The notes beneath the pieces were generated by a model. The model saw only the letters and a program-made list of their open reading frames with translations. It ran no database searches and was not told the origin of the DNA. Source: an uncultured Pseudomonadales bacterium (lineage in GTDB: Bacteria; Pseudomonadota; Gammaproteobacteria; Pseudomonadales; Azotimanducaceae). From it: a DNA stretch of 47,233 nt. Numbering within the stretch: position 1 is the stretch's first letter; every line of letters starts with the position of its first letter. This document shows, one piece after another, positions 11,748 through 20,381 of the stretch. Location of the stretch: NCBI GenBank assembly GCA_905182155.1, contig CAJJAX010000021.1, positions 1 to 47,233 of the forward strand. Direction: 5' to 3'. The translations under genes and the position numbers were made by a program.

Positions 11748-12246
11748 CGACCATTACCTCATACGGATCTTGAACGCCAATTTCGGTTAACAAAGCAACT
11801 TCCAGCGATTCCATTTCCAATGCATCGGCCTCGATCTCGTGATCATACCCAATCAGGTGCAGAATGCCATGCAAGACTAAATGTAAAAAGTGATCACTTA
11901 CCGATTTACCTTGGTCTGCGGCCTCACCCACCAAACGATCTGCGCAGATGACCAAATCTCCGAGATCAAGACAACCCGCTTCATCCAGCATGGCCGTTGT
12001 AAACGACAACACATTTGTTGCGTCATCCCGGAAGCGGTAGCTTTGATTTAAAGTCCGGGACTCATTCGGATCAACAAAACGGATGCAAACTCTTAAACCT
12101 TGCGCTTGCGGAAAATTCAGAGCCAAGCCCCTTGCTTGCTGCCAAGCCAAAGCCGCCATAGTTTGAATTGAGGGCGTTGCCGCCTCAAAGGGAATACTCT
12201 CTGGGCACATTTGCGTTTGCTGAAAATCGATTTGAAGGGGCATCAT
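11740..12246 (-). CDS. ybeY: Endoribonuclease YbeY (rRNA maturation factor)
   Basis: A 168-residue metalloprotein needed for 16S rRNA 3'-end maturation and ribosome quality control. The zinc motif H-x3-H-x5-H is present as HGILHLIGYDH (His126, His130, His136), with the conserved GDLVIC and NVLSF stretches upstream. It lies between phoH and corC in the standard order and overlaps corC by 8 bases. Two adjacent ATG codons begin the gene; which one is used is unclear. Confidence 0.95.
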   Translation of the reverse strand: MMPLQIDFQQTQMCPESIPFEAATPSIQTMAALAWQQARGLALNFPQAQGLRVCIRFVDPNESRTLNQSYRFRDDATNVLSFTTAMLDEAGCLDLGDLVICADRLVGEAADQGKSVSDHFLHLVLHGILHLIGYDHEIEADALEMESLEVALLTEIGVQDPYEVMVDE

Positions 12247-12266
12247 ACTCAGAACCTAGCCGCGGT

Positions 12267-13262
12267 TTAATCGCGATCTTCAAAGGCTTGATAGGCCTCG
12301 ACAATTCTTTGTACCAAAGGATGTCGTACAACGTCTCGGGAAGAGAAGTGCGTAAAGGACAAGCCTTTGACGCCATCCAATACCCGCATCACATGTTTGA
12401 GCCCGGACTGAGTTCGAAGCGGCAGATCCACCTGTGTAACATCACCCGTCACCACCACCGTCGAGCCAAAACCGATTCGGGTTAAGAACATTTTCATTTG
12501 CTCCACGGTTGTATTTTGACTTTCATCAAGAATAATAAAGGCATTGTTTAGCGTACGACCACGCATATAGGCCAGCGGCGCAACTTCGATGAAACCCTTC
12601 TCGATTAACTTCTCGACCCGCTCAAAACCAAACAGTTCATACAGCGCGTCATACAACGGTCTCAGGTACGGGTCGATCTTCTGGCTCAAATCACCCGGCA
12701 GGAACCCTAATCTTTCACCAGCTTCTACTGCTGGCCTACTTAGTATAATTTTATCTACCTTTCCTGCCATGAGCATATTGACCCCAACGGCTACCGCTAA
12801 ATATGTTTTCCCTGTTCCAGCAGGGCCGATACCAAAGTTAATATCATGGGTTCGGATTGCATTGACATACACATTTTGATTGTCGCCCCGAGGTTTAATC
12901 GATTTCTTCCGGGTCTTGATCAGTTGAACGGTTTGATCTTGGCCCACGGTAATGGCCTCAATGCCCGACTCCTGCAGGTACAAATGGAGCGTTTCCGGAC
13001 TCAGTTCACCGCTACTAACCACTTCTCGGTATAACTGTTTGAGCAGCTCAAGACTTGCCCCCACCGTCTTTTTGTTGCCTTGAACCTCGAACTCGTGACC
13101 GCGATTCTTAATCCTTATGCCTAAGCGTGATTCGATCTGCCTAAGATTCTTATCAAAAGGTCCGCACAAAGCGGACAAATGCTCGGAATTATCGGGTTCA
13201 AGCTTGAGGGTTTTCACAACAACCGCATCAATATTGGATTCCGGAACCGGTTTGATGCTCAA
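12267..13262 (-). CDS. ybeZ: PhoH-like ATPase (YbeZ)
   Basis: A 331-residue PhoH-family NTPase, a YbeY partner in RNA metabolism. Walker A is GPAGTGKT (146-153) and the Walker B region reads [12 protein letters not shown]. An N-terminal KH-like segment precedes the ATPase core. It starts with TTG at 13262, overlapping the miaB stop by 4 bases (TTGA), which implies translational coupling to miaB. Length and order are typical of the family. Confidence 0.94.
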   Translation of the reverse strand: MSIKPVPESNIDAVVVKTLKLEPDNSEHLSALCGPFDKNLRQIESRLGIRIKNRGHEFEVQGNKKTVGASLELLKQLYREVVSSGELSPETLHLYLQESGIEAITVGQDQTVQLIKTRKKSIKPRGDNQNVYVNAIRTHDINFGIGPAGTGKTYLAVAVGVNMLMAGKVDKIILSRPAVEAGERLGFLPGDLSQKIDPYLRPLYDALYELFGFERVEKLIEKGFIEVAPLAYMRGRTLNNAFIILDESQNTTVEQMKMFLTRIGFGSTVVVTGDVTQVDLPLRTQSGLKHVMRVLDGVKGLSFTHFSSRDVVRHPLVQRIVEAYQAFEDRD

Positions 13263-14617
13263 CAGATCACTCCTGTATCAACCGCGCTAAGCCATACCCC
13301 GCGGAGGGAGTTGGGCAATGCCTCTGTAATATCGACCCGACTGAAGCCACCAATCAGCGCCGCATCATTCGATCTAAAATTCACCACCCGATTATTTTCG
13401 GTTCGGCCTTGTAGCTGCCCCGGATCTTTTTTAGACACCCCAGTCACCAACACCACCTGCTCAGACCCCACCATGCGCCGACTAATCAGCATGGCGTTCT
13501 GCAGAATCCGCGCCTGAAGCACGCTCAATCGCTCTTTTTTAACCGCCATTGGCGTTTCGTCCGGAAGCTCAGCCGCAGGGGTTCCGGGTCTTGCGCTAAA
13601 GATAAAACTAAAAGAGTGATCAAAGCCAAGCTCTTCTATCAAGGCCATAGTGCCTGCGAAATCCGCATCGGTTTCCCCTGGAAAGCCAATAATGAAGTCT
13701 GATGACAAGCTGATATCCGGGCGTATTGCTCTAAGGCGCCGGATTTTGGATTTATATTCCAAGACGGTATGCCCCCGCTTCATCCGGGCCAGAATACGAT
13801 CTGAGCCACTTTGAACCGGCAAATGTAGGTGACTGACCAACTCCGGCACTTCGGCATAAAGATCAATCAAACTGTCGGTAAATTCCATCGGATGAGATGT
13901 CGTATAGCGGATCCGATCGATCCCCGGGATCGCCGCGACCGTTGCAATCAAGTAGGCCAAATCAGCAAATTGCTCGCCTTGTAGCTTGCCGCGATAGGCA
14001 TTGACGTTTTGACCCAATAAATTGACTTCCCGCACCCCTTTTTCAGAAAGCTGAACGACTTCACGAACAACATCGATCAAAGGGCGGCTGACTTCCTCAC
14101 CGCGTGTGTACGGCACAACGCAGAACGTGCAGTATTTACTACAACCTTCCATTATCGAGACGAACGCTGAAGGGCCATCCACAGACGGTTCCGGCAGTCG
14201 ATCAAATTTTTCAATCTCCGGGAAGCTCACATCAATGACCGCTTGCGCGCTTTCTCGATGCGTCTTGAGCATCGCCGGTAGGCGGTGGAGTGTTTGTGGG
14301 CCAAAAATCAAATCGACATAAGGCGCTCTGACTTGGATTGCTTGGCCTTCTTGACTGGCAACGCAACCGCCGACGCCAATTTTGAGCGACGGCTTGGCCG
14401 CCTTCAATTTTTTCCATCGACCCAATTGATGGAAGACCTTTTCCTGGGCCTTCTCTCGAATGGAGCAGGTATTAAGCAACAACAAGTCTGCTTCAGACTC
14501 AATGTCGGTGAGGACATAACCTTCGGTTGCTCGCAATAAATCAGCCATTTTAGATGAATCGTACTCGTTCATCTGACAGCCATGGGTCTTGATAAATAAT
14601 TTGGGTTGACTGCTCAA
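13259..14617 (-). CDS. miaB: tRNA-2-methylthio-N6-dimethylallyladenosine synthase MiaB
   Basis: A 452-residue radical-SAM methylthiotransferase acting at A37 of tRNAs that read UNN codons. The auxiliary cluster cysteines are Cys14 ([14 protein letters not shown]), Cys51 (NTCSIREKA) and Cys85 (GGCVASQEG). The radical-SAM motif is C159-x3-C163-x2-C166 in [15 protein letters not shown]-type C-terminus follows. It most likely starts with TTG at 14617, which gives the usual MiaB N-terminus. It is the first gene of the miaB–ybeZ–ybeY–corC–lnt block. Confidence 0.96.
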   Translation of the reverse strand: MSSQPKLFIKTHGCQMNEYDSSKMADLLRATEGYVLTDIESEADLLLLNTCSIREKAQEKVFHQLGRWKKLKAAKPSLKIGVGGCVASQEGQAIQVRAPYVDLIFGPQTLHRLPAMLKTHRESAQAVIDVSFPEIEKFDRLPEPSVDGPSAFVSIMEGCSKYCTFCVVPYTRGEEVSRPLIDVVREVVQLSEKGVREVNLLGQNVNAYRGKLQGEQFADLAYLIATVAAIPGIDRIRYTTSHPMEFTDSLIDLYAEVPELVSHLHLPVQSGSDRILARMKRGHTVLEYKSKIRRLRAIRPDISLSSDFIIGFPGETDADFAGTMALIEELGFDHSFSFIFSARPGTPAAELPDETPMAVKKERLSVLQARILQNAMLISRRMVGSEQVVLVTGVSKKDPGQLQGRTENNRVVNFRSNDAALIGGFSRVDITEALPNSLRGVWLSAVDTGVIC

Positions 14618-14791
14618 AGTCTCGTGCCACGCTTGATTGGGTCAGGCATTATATTCCGGACAGGTTAGAACAACTAGCGCCTTGAAAAATCCCCTGCCAG
14701 ACCTGATATTTGACCTAGGTTCGCGCTATACTGCCAGCGCAAAGGCCTTGCTTTACACCACCGGTCTATTGAAATATTGAGCGTCCAAATT

Positions 14792-15124
14792 ATGCCTAGC
14801 TACCCCACTTACAAAGTAATTTTCTATAATCAGGGGCAAATCTTCGAAATCTTTGCCCGTCAAATCTACCAATCAGACCTTTACGGTTTTATTGAGATCG
14901 AGGAACTGATTTTTGGGGAGCGCTCCGGTATGTTGGTTGACCCCAGCGAAGAAAAATTGAAGGCAGAATTTGATGGCGTAAAACGCAGCTACCTGCCGAT
15001 GCATTCCATCGTCCGAATCGACGAAGTTGCAAAAGAAGGGGTCGGCAAAATCTCCGAGGCCAAGGGCAATATCGCACCCTTCCCGATGCCCGCCTTTAAC
15101 CCAAAAGGCAGCGGCAAAGACTAA
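14792..15124 (+). CDS. DUF1820 family protein
   Basis: A 110-residue soluble protein of the DUF1820 family, recognised by YPTYKVIFYNQGQIFEI, SDLYGFIEIEELIFGERSG, DPSEEKLKAEF and KRSYLPMHSIVRIDEV. No function is known. It is divergent from miaB, as often seen in gammaproteobacteria, and ends 9 bases before the acyl-CoA ligase. The ATG at 14792 is preferred over TTG at 14777 because family members begin just before the PTYKVIF motif; no strong ribosome site is visible for either. Confidence 0.85.
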   Translation: MPSYPTYKVIFYNQGQIFEIFARQIYQSDLYGFIEIEELIFGERSGMLVDPSEEKLKAEFDGVKRSYLPMHSIVRIDEVAKEGVGKISEAKGNIAPFPMPAFNPKGSGKD

Positions 15125-15133
15125 TCGCAATCG

Positions 15134-16666
15134 ATGCACCCAGGCCTCCACAATCAGCTGCGTCCGGATAAGCTCGCTTTTATCTCAGCGGATGGTCAAC
15201 AACAGACCACCTATCGGCAACTGGATCAGCAGTCCAACCAAACCGCCCATTTCTTATCCAGCATTGGCCTGAAGCACCGAGATGGTATCGCGATTCTTCT
15301 GGACAATGACCTTCGATTTTTAACCATTGCTTGGGCGGCACAACGCTCAGGATTGTACTTCACCCCGGTCAGCACTTTTTTTCAGGCCGTGGAAGTCAAT
15401 TACATCCTTGGGAACTGCGACGCCCGAGTCTTGTTCACCAAGCAATCGGTGCTGGATCAAACTACCTTAACCCTGCCGCCGCATTTGACCGTTGTAACCC
15501 TGGATGAGGGTCCGAATCTGAACTGGGCGGACGCAATTTCAGACTTTCCGGTTACGCCTCAAGCCGATGCGCGGGAAGGCGCTGAGATGATTTACTCATC
15601 CGGCACCACCGGTCTTCCGAAAGGCGTGCGGTTTGACCTTGCCTTATCCCCGGTGGGCACCGTGTCGGAACTGATTGCAAAACGCATTGCAATGCATGGG
15701 GTTGATGACAATACAAAATATCTCTCCACCGCCCCGCTCTACCACTCAGCACCTTTGCGGTACAACCTGATGGTCTCTCGCCTGGGTGGCACGGCGGTTA
15801 TCATGCAGAAATTCGACGCTGAGCAGGCGCTAAAACTGATTGAACAACATCAGATCACCCACAGCCAATGGGTCCCAACCATGTTCAACCGATTGCTGGC
15901 GCTTCCCCAATCAGCTCGCGACAGTGCGGATCTCAGTAGCCTTCAGTATGCAATCCACGCAGCAGCGCCCTGCCCGGTTGATGTCAAGCAGGCAATGATT
16001 GCCTGGTGGGGAAACATTCTTTATGAATACTACTCAGGCACTGAGTCGAACGGATCAACCGCCATTACCAGCGAAGAGTCGCTCAGGCACCCCGGCAGTG
16101 TCGGCCGCGCCTTTCACGGCACGCTCCGCATTTTAGATGATGATTATAATATCTTGCCCGCCGGCGCCATCGGCGCCGTCTATTTTGAAAACGGCACCGA
16201 TTTCAGCTATTTCAAGGATGCGGCCAAAACCGCTGCCGCTAAATCACCCCAAGGCTGGACCACGCTCGGTGATGTGGGGTATCTAGATGATGCTGGCTAC
16301 TTGTATTTGAAGGATCGAAAGTCCTTCATGATCATCTCCGGTGGCGTCAACATCTACCCGCAGGAGATCGAAGATCTGCTGATCAGTCATGAGGCCGTGC
16401 TCGATGCCGCGGTCTTTGGTGTTCCCGATGCGGATTTCGGTGAAGCCGTGAAAGCCGTGGTTGAATGCAACCCGTCACACAAAAGCCAAGCGCCGGACGC
16501 GCTGGCGCAAAGCCTGATTGCATTTTGTCGCGCCAACCTGTCGCATATTAAATGCCCCAAAAGCATCGAATTCATCGAATCCCTACCCAGACACCCCACT
16601 GGCAAACTCTACAAAGCAAAACTCCGAGCGCCGTATTGGCAGGATCATCCGTCGCAGATCATTTAG
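15134..16666 (+). CDS. Acyl-CoA synthetase (AMP-dependent synthetase/ligase)
   Basis: A 510-residue ANL-superfamily enzyme that activates a carboxylic acid via an acyl-AMP to the CoA thioester. The AMP-binding P-loop reads MIYSSGTTGLPKG. The acyl-adenylate motif is YYSGTESNGS. The hinge and A8 motif is LKDRKSFMIISGGVNIYPQE, and the catalytic Lys near the C-terminus is in PTGKLYKAKLR. The sequence resembles fatty-acid or bile-acid CoA ligases, but the acid cannot be deduced. It ends overlapping the convergent folK by 4 bases. The downstream ADH, biotin carrier and enoyl-CoA hydratase suggest acyl metabolism. Confidence 0.9.
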   Translation: MHPGLHNQLRPDKLAFISADGQQQTTYRQLDQQSNQTAHFLSSIGLKHRDGIAILLDNDLRFLTIAWAAQRSGLYFTPVSTFFQAVEVNYILGNCDARVLFTKQSVLDQTTLTLPPHLTVVTLDEGPNLNWADAISDFPVTPQADAREGAEMIYSSGTTGLPKGVRFDLALSPVGTVSELIAKRIAMHGVDDNTKYLSTAPLYHSAPLRYNLMVSRLGGTAVIMQKFDAEQALKLIEQHQITHSQWVPTMFNRLLALPQSARDSADLSSLQYAIHAAAPCPVDVKQAMIAWWGNILYEYYSGTESNGSTAITSEESLRHPGSVGRAFHGTLRILDDDYNILPAGAIGAVYFENGTDFSYFKDAAKTAAAKSPQGWTTLGDVGYLDDAGYLYLKDRKSFMIISGGVNIYPQEIEDLLISHEAVLDAAVFGVPDADFGEAVKAVVECNPSHKSQAPDALAQSLIAFCRANLSHIKCPKSIEFIESLPRHPTGKLYKAKLRAPYWQDHPSQII

Positions 16667-17148
16667 CGCCAAAGGTCTAGGTCCAGAGCGGGCGCTCGCT
16701 GGATCAGTGTGCGCAAGGTCTCGTTCACGCCAGGAAACCGAAAAAACGGCTCGATTTCTTCCAGCGGCTGCAGAACGAATCGTCGATCCAAGACCCTTGG
16801 ATGGGGCAAGGTTAGCGCCGGCGTCGACAACTGCTGGGTCCCCACCGCGATTAAATCCAGATCCAGGGTCCGGGCTGTATTTTTACCGTGGTCCTTTGGG
16901 CGACCAAACTCGGCCTCAAGCGCCTGCAGCATCAAGAGCAAGGTTTCAGGCGCCAGCAAGCTTTGAAACACGACAACAGCGTTCGCGAAGTCCGTCGCGC
17001 CTGCCGCCATATCCACCGGGTCCGTGCGATAGATCGACGAGGCACTAAAGCCCTCCGGAAATTGTTGCGCTAGACGCGCCATGGCCCTTGAGACATTCAG
17101 ATCCGGCCGACCAAGGTTACTACCGAGCGCAACAACAATCTCCTGCAT
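16663..17148 (-). CDS. folK: 2-amino-4-hydroxy-6-hydroxymethyldihydropteridine pyrophosphokinase
   Basis: Transfers pyrophosphate from ATP to the pterin in folate synthesis. Motifs: VVALGSNLGRPDLNV at the N-terminus, RTDPVD (substrate binding), FGRPKDHGKNTARTLDLDLI (the HPPK signature) and LPHPRV. The ATG at 17148, with AGGAGG six bases upstream, gives 161 residues, the usual length. The longer frame to 17181 has no such support. It stands alone on the minus strand between two plus-strand genes. Confidence 0.95.
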   Translation of the reverse strand: MQEIVVALGSNLGRPDLNVSRAMARLAQQFPEGFSASSIYRTDPVDMAAGATDFANAVVVFQSLLAPETLLLMLQALEAEFGRPKDHGKNTARTLDLDLIAVGTQQLSTPALTLPHPRVLDRRFVLQPLEEIEPFFRFPGVNETLRTLIQRAPALDLDLWR

Positions 17149-17252
17149 CGACCCTCCTGACCACGGCTTTAAACTTCTCAATTTTCATCCCGCATGGCCT
17201 TAATTTTGTGGTAATTTTAAATCTCGTTTGTCATTCACTCTAGGGACCCATC

Positions 17253-18338
17253 ATGAAAGCAGCCGTATTGAGAGCACAAAATCAGCCCATGGAGATAGAA
17301 GAAGTTCAAATCTCAAAACCGGGCCCGAGAGAAGTCCTGGTTCGGCCCATCGCGGCCGGCGTGTGTCACAGCGATCTGCATTTTTTAGACGGCTCTTACC
17401 CTTATATGCTGCCGACTATTTTAGGCCATGAGAGTGCCGGTGTCGTTGAAGAAGTCGGTAAAGATGTGACCTATGTCAAAAAGGGCGATCACGTCATTAC
17501 CTGCTTGTCAGCGTTTTGCGGTCACTGCAATAAATGCCTGACGGGTCATTTATCCCTTTGTCAGAGTCCCGAAGTCTCACGGACCGCCGAAGAGGAATCT
17601 CGGTTGAGTATTGGCGGACAAACCGTCCACCAATTCTTGAACCTATCGTCGTTCGCCGAGCTCATGCTGATCCACGAGCATGCCCTAGTTAAGGTTCGAG
17701 AAGATATGCCGATGGACAGAGCCGCACTCATTGGCTGCTCCACAACCACCGGTGTGGGCGCTGTTTTTCATACAGCGGGCGTAGAACCCGGATCAATTGT
17801 CGCCGTAATTGGTTGCGGCGGCGTCGGACTTGCCGCGATTAATGGCGCCGCGATTGCTGGCGCCTCCATGGTGATTGCCATTGACATGGTCGACAGCAAA
17901 CTAGAATTGGCTAAAGCGGTTGGCGCAACCCACACCATTAATGCGCGCTCAGGCAATGCCGTCGGAGAGGTGATCGAACTCACCAAAGGCGGATGCGACT
18001 ACACCTTCGAAGCCATTGGTTTAAAAGCCACGGCCGAGCAAGCCTTTCAAATGTTGTGCAGCGGCGGCACCGCAACCATTATCGGGATGATTCCGGTTGG
18101 CACGATGGTTGAACTGCATGGCGTTGACTTCTTGATGGAGAAGAAAATACAAGGCTCTAACATGGGGTCAAATCGATTCAGAGTCGATATGCCTCGCTTT
18201 GTCGATTTTTACCTCGGGGGTAAGCTGCACCTAGACCAAATGATCTCAAAGCACATCAAATTAGAAGACGTTAATACGGCGCTGAATGCGCTCAAGAGCG
18301 GTGAAGAAGCCCGACACATCATCATGTTTGATCAATAA
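17253..18338 (+). CDS. Zinc-dependent alcohol dehydrogenase
   Basis: A 361-residue MDR-superfamily dehydrogenase. Catalytic zinc ligands are in GVCHSDLHF and GHESAGVVEEVG. Structural zinc cysteines are in CGHCNKCLTGHLSLC. The NAD(P) Rossmann motif is GCGGVGLAA. The C-terminal part resembles class III-like or mycothiol/NDMA-type ADHs that act on medium or long alcohols. An AGGGA ribosome site precedes the ATG. The biotin carrier gene follows 12 bases downstream. Oxidation of fatty alcohols, for example those made by the P450 in this window, is possible but not shown. Confidence 0.9.
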   Translation: MKAAVLRAQNQPMEIEEVQISKPGPREVLVRPIAAGVCHSDLHFLDGSYPYMLPTILGHESAGVVEEVGKDVTYVKKGDHVITCLSAFCGHCNKCLTGHLSLCQSPEVSRTAEEESRLSIGGQTVHQFLNLSSFAELMLIHEHALVKVREDMPMDRAALIGCSTTTGVGAVFHTAGVEPGSIVAVIGCGGVGLAAINGAAIAGASMVIAIDMVDSKLELAKAVGATHTINARSGNAVGEVIELTKGGCDYTFEAIGLKATAEQAFQMLCSGGTATIIGMIPVGTMVELHGVDFLMEKKIQGSNMGSNRFRVDMPRFVDFYLGGKLHLDQMISKHIKLEDVNTALNALKSGEEARHIIMFDQ

Positions 18339-18350
18339 TAGGATCTTTTG

Positions 18351-18575
18351 ATGACCACTGAACAGATCAAATCAGAAATTACCGGTACGGTTTGGAAGAT
18401 TTTGGTTGCAGAGGGCGATGTCGTCCAGCTGGAATCAGAACTCATGATCTTGGAATCCATGAAGATGGAGATTCCTGTCGAGAGCTCCGTTTCCGGCAGA
18501 ATCAAAGCCATCTTGGTTGCCGAAGGTGAGGCCGTTGATGAAGATCAGGATCTGGTGATCATCGAGCTCGATTAG
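18351..18575 (+). CDS. Small biotin/lipoyl attachment carrier protein
   Basis: A free-standing 74-residue biotinyl domain. The attachment site is ESMKMEIPV with the biotinylated Lys between two Met residues (MKM), which is the biotin rather than the lipoyl signature. Glycines flank the hairpin as expected. Such carriers normally shuttle carboxyl groups between biotin carboxylase and a carboxyltransferase; neither gene is nearby. The ATG at 18351 lies behind AGGATC. It follows the ADH closely and ends overlapping the convergent enoyl-CoA hydratase by 4 bases. Confidence 0.88.
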   Translation: MTTEQIKSEITGTVWKILVAEGDVVQLESELMILESMKMEIPVESSVSGRIKAILVAEGEAVDEDQDLVIIELD

Positions 18576-19351
18576 TCCCCTGTGAATTCGGTGGGCTTTG
18601 ATGCCAAAAAACCCTGAATGGCCAGGGCTCGATCCTGACTACTGCCGGTTAATAAATTCTGATCCGCATCCATGTGCAAGATGGCTTGGTCCAAGGCGCC
18701 TGAAATCTGATTGATGGTCTGTTTGATCATCTGAACGGCAATTGGCGGTTGCTCGGCATACGTCTTGGCCAGCGCCAGCGCGCGCTCCATGAGTTGATCT
18801 TCCGGCACCGCTTCATCCCACAGACCCCAGTTCACCAGTGTTTGCGCGTCAAATCGCTCGCCCAACATAATCATCCGCTTCGCCCGGGCAGCTCCCACCA
18901 ACCGGGTGCAGAGCCCAACGGATTGCCACATTAAATTCATACCCAAGTTCACTTCCGGATAGCCCCCAATCGCGGTGTCGGCGGCAATCCTGAAATCGCA
19001 GGCCGTCGGAATACAGAGCCCACCGCCCAGCGCGGCGCCCTGCACGGCGGCGATGGTCACCTGGGGAATATCAATGATGGCCCTCAGCATACGACCACCG
19101 AGCTGCGCATTCCGCCTTCGTTGCACCAACGACGCGTCAGACGCTTTCGCTTTTAGATCGGCGCCAGCGCAGAAATGACGCCCAGCACCCCGAATGACCA
19201 GGACTCTGGCAGGATCTTCAAGCATCGCTCGACCAAAGGCTTCGATCGCCAACATCAACGGCGGGTTGAGCGCGTTCAACGCACTCGGACGGTTTAAGGT
19301 GAGGATTAAAACATCACCCAAGCGCTCGGTTGTTAATAAGTCGTCAGTCAT
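18572..19351 (-). CDS. Enoyl-CoA hydratase/isomerase family protein
   Basis: A 259-residue crotonase-fold protein. The oxyanion-hole motifs are HFCAGADLKAKA and VQGAALGGGLCIPTACDFRI, followed by GYPEVNLGM. Crotonase-family members hydrate, isomerise or cleave acyl-CoAs; the exact reaction is not clear from the sequence. Glu positions near the active site (YPEVNLG) are compatible with hydratase or isomerase activity. The ATG at 19351 lies in an 8-base overlap with the DUF4340 stop and has AAGGGA before it, so it may be co-transcribed with the ABC/GldG cluster. Confidence 0.9.
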   Translation of the reverse strand: MTDDLLTTERLGDVLILTLNRPSALNALNPPLMLAIEAFGRAMLEDPARVLVIRGAGRHFCAGADLKAKASDASLVQRRRNAQLGGRMLRAIIDIPQVTIAAVQGAALGGGLCIPTACDFRIAADTAIGGYPEVNLGMNLMWQSVGLCTRLVGAARAKRMIMLGERFDAQTLVNWGLWDEAVPEDQLMERALALAKTYAEQPPIAVQMIKQTINQISGALDQAILHMDADQNLLTGSSQDRALAIQGFLASKPTEFTGD

Positions 19352-20381
19352 CAATCCCTTCCGCAGCCTTAGGTTTTAAAAAACTTTCGAGCGATCGGTT
19401 CAAATCGTCAAAATTACGTTTCGCGATCTTAAAATCGAATCGATTGAGCGCCTCGCGACTCGGGCTCAAGATTTGATCCAGACCCGGCTGCAAAGCACTA
19501 TCGGCCCCACCTGCTTCATCTGTCTCATCTGCCTCATCTGTCTCAATCAGGATCCGCAGCCAATATTCGCCCGTTGCCAACACCGTTTTCAAGACCAAAC
19601 GGTCATCCGAGGTTAAGTGGTACACCGCGGTGGCCGCCCCTGCCGCCCAACGTGCAGGATCATGTTCTGCGACATCCATTAGCTGCAATTGTCCCACGGT
19701 GGTTGTGAGCGGCGTTAAGGCCGTTTCATACCGCAGCGATCGCCCCTCAGGGCGCGTCGCTAAGACCCAATTGCCGCCATCATCCCGAGTCACCCGATAG
19801 CCTGAATCAACGGGGCTGTCGATATCAATCTGCTCGATCATTGCGTCGGTCAGGTTGAGCAGACTCGGATCAAGCCAATCGGCAGGCGCGGCACTGACAT
19901 CAAGGGCTTGGTCGATGAGCCAAACTTGGTCATCTGCTTGGAAGCGGACAAAGGTTGCCTGCCGAGCACTGGCTTGTTGCCCGATTAAAACCGGCGCCAG
20001 CGCTGGGTCACGCTGCACGGTAATCATGGGCGCGGGGTCTTTGAGCCCCGAAAGCAACCCTAAACGCCCATGGTGTTTCGCCAGCGCGGTCTTTTTCTCG
20101 ACAAGACGGGCGTCGCCAAGCTGATTCAATAATCGGGACAACTGCTTTTGATTCAGAGGGTAATTGAATCGCTGCGCAACCACCCACTGCCCGTCTTCAT
20201 AGACGAGCTCTACGCCTTGGCCAGCCCGAGCGATCCGTACCCCCGTTACCGACGTCAGGCTTTCCGACAGGCCAGGATAAAGCCAGCTCGCTATCGGTGC
20301 CTCAAACCCATCGCGTTGATCCATGGCAACGGCAATACCCATCGCTAACAGCAGGCCTACAACTAAGAATTTAATGCGCAT
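19344..20381 (-). CDS. DUF4340 domain-containing protein
   Basis: A 345-residue protein with one N-terminal membrane anchor (RIKFLVVGLLLAMGIAVAM) and a long periplasmic part of the DUF4340 type. It is normally the last gene of ABC/GldG clusters, as here. The start at 20381 overlaps the GldG-like gene by 11 bases; a longer frame to 20417 lies inside that gene and is not supported. A short acidic repeat (TDEADETDEAGG) is encoded by a 9-bp DNA repeat near 19516-19542. Biochemical role unknown. Confidence 0.85.
   Translation of the reverse strand: MRIKFLVVGLLLAMGIAVAMDQRDGFEAPIASWLYPGLSESLTSVTGVRIARAGQGVELVYEDGQWVVAQRFNYPLNQKQLSRLLNQLGDARLVEKKTALAKHHGRLGLLSGLKDPAPMITVQRDPALAPVLIGQQASARQATFVRFQADDQVWLIDQALDVSAAPADWLDPSLLNLTDAMIEQIDIDSPVDSGYRVTRDDGGNWVLATRPEGRSLRYETALTPLTTTVGQLQLMDVAEHDPARWAAGAATAVYHLTSDDRLVLKTVLATGEYWLRILIETDEADETDEAGGADSALQPGLDQILSPSREALNRFDFKIAKRNFDDLNRSLESFLKPKAAEGIDD
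19516..19542. repeat. Three tandem 9-bp repeats inside the DUF4340 gene
   Basis: Three adjacent copies of TCATCTGYC (plus strand) encode the acidic TDE/ADE/TDE run on the minus strand. The length is a multiple of three, so copy-number change would keep the frame. Confidence 0.8.

Noticed and set aside
14682..14732. Promoter-like TTGAAA / TATACT elements upstream of DUF1820
   Set aside because: Spacing of the best pairs was 11 or needed poor hexamers, so no promoter was called.
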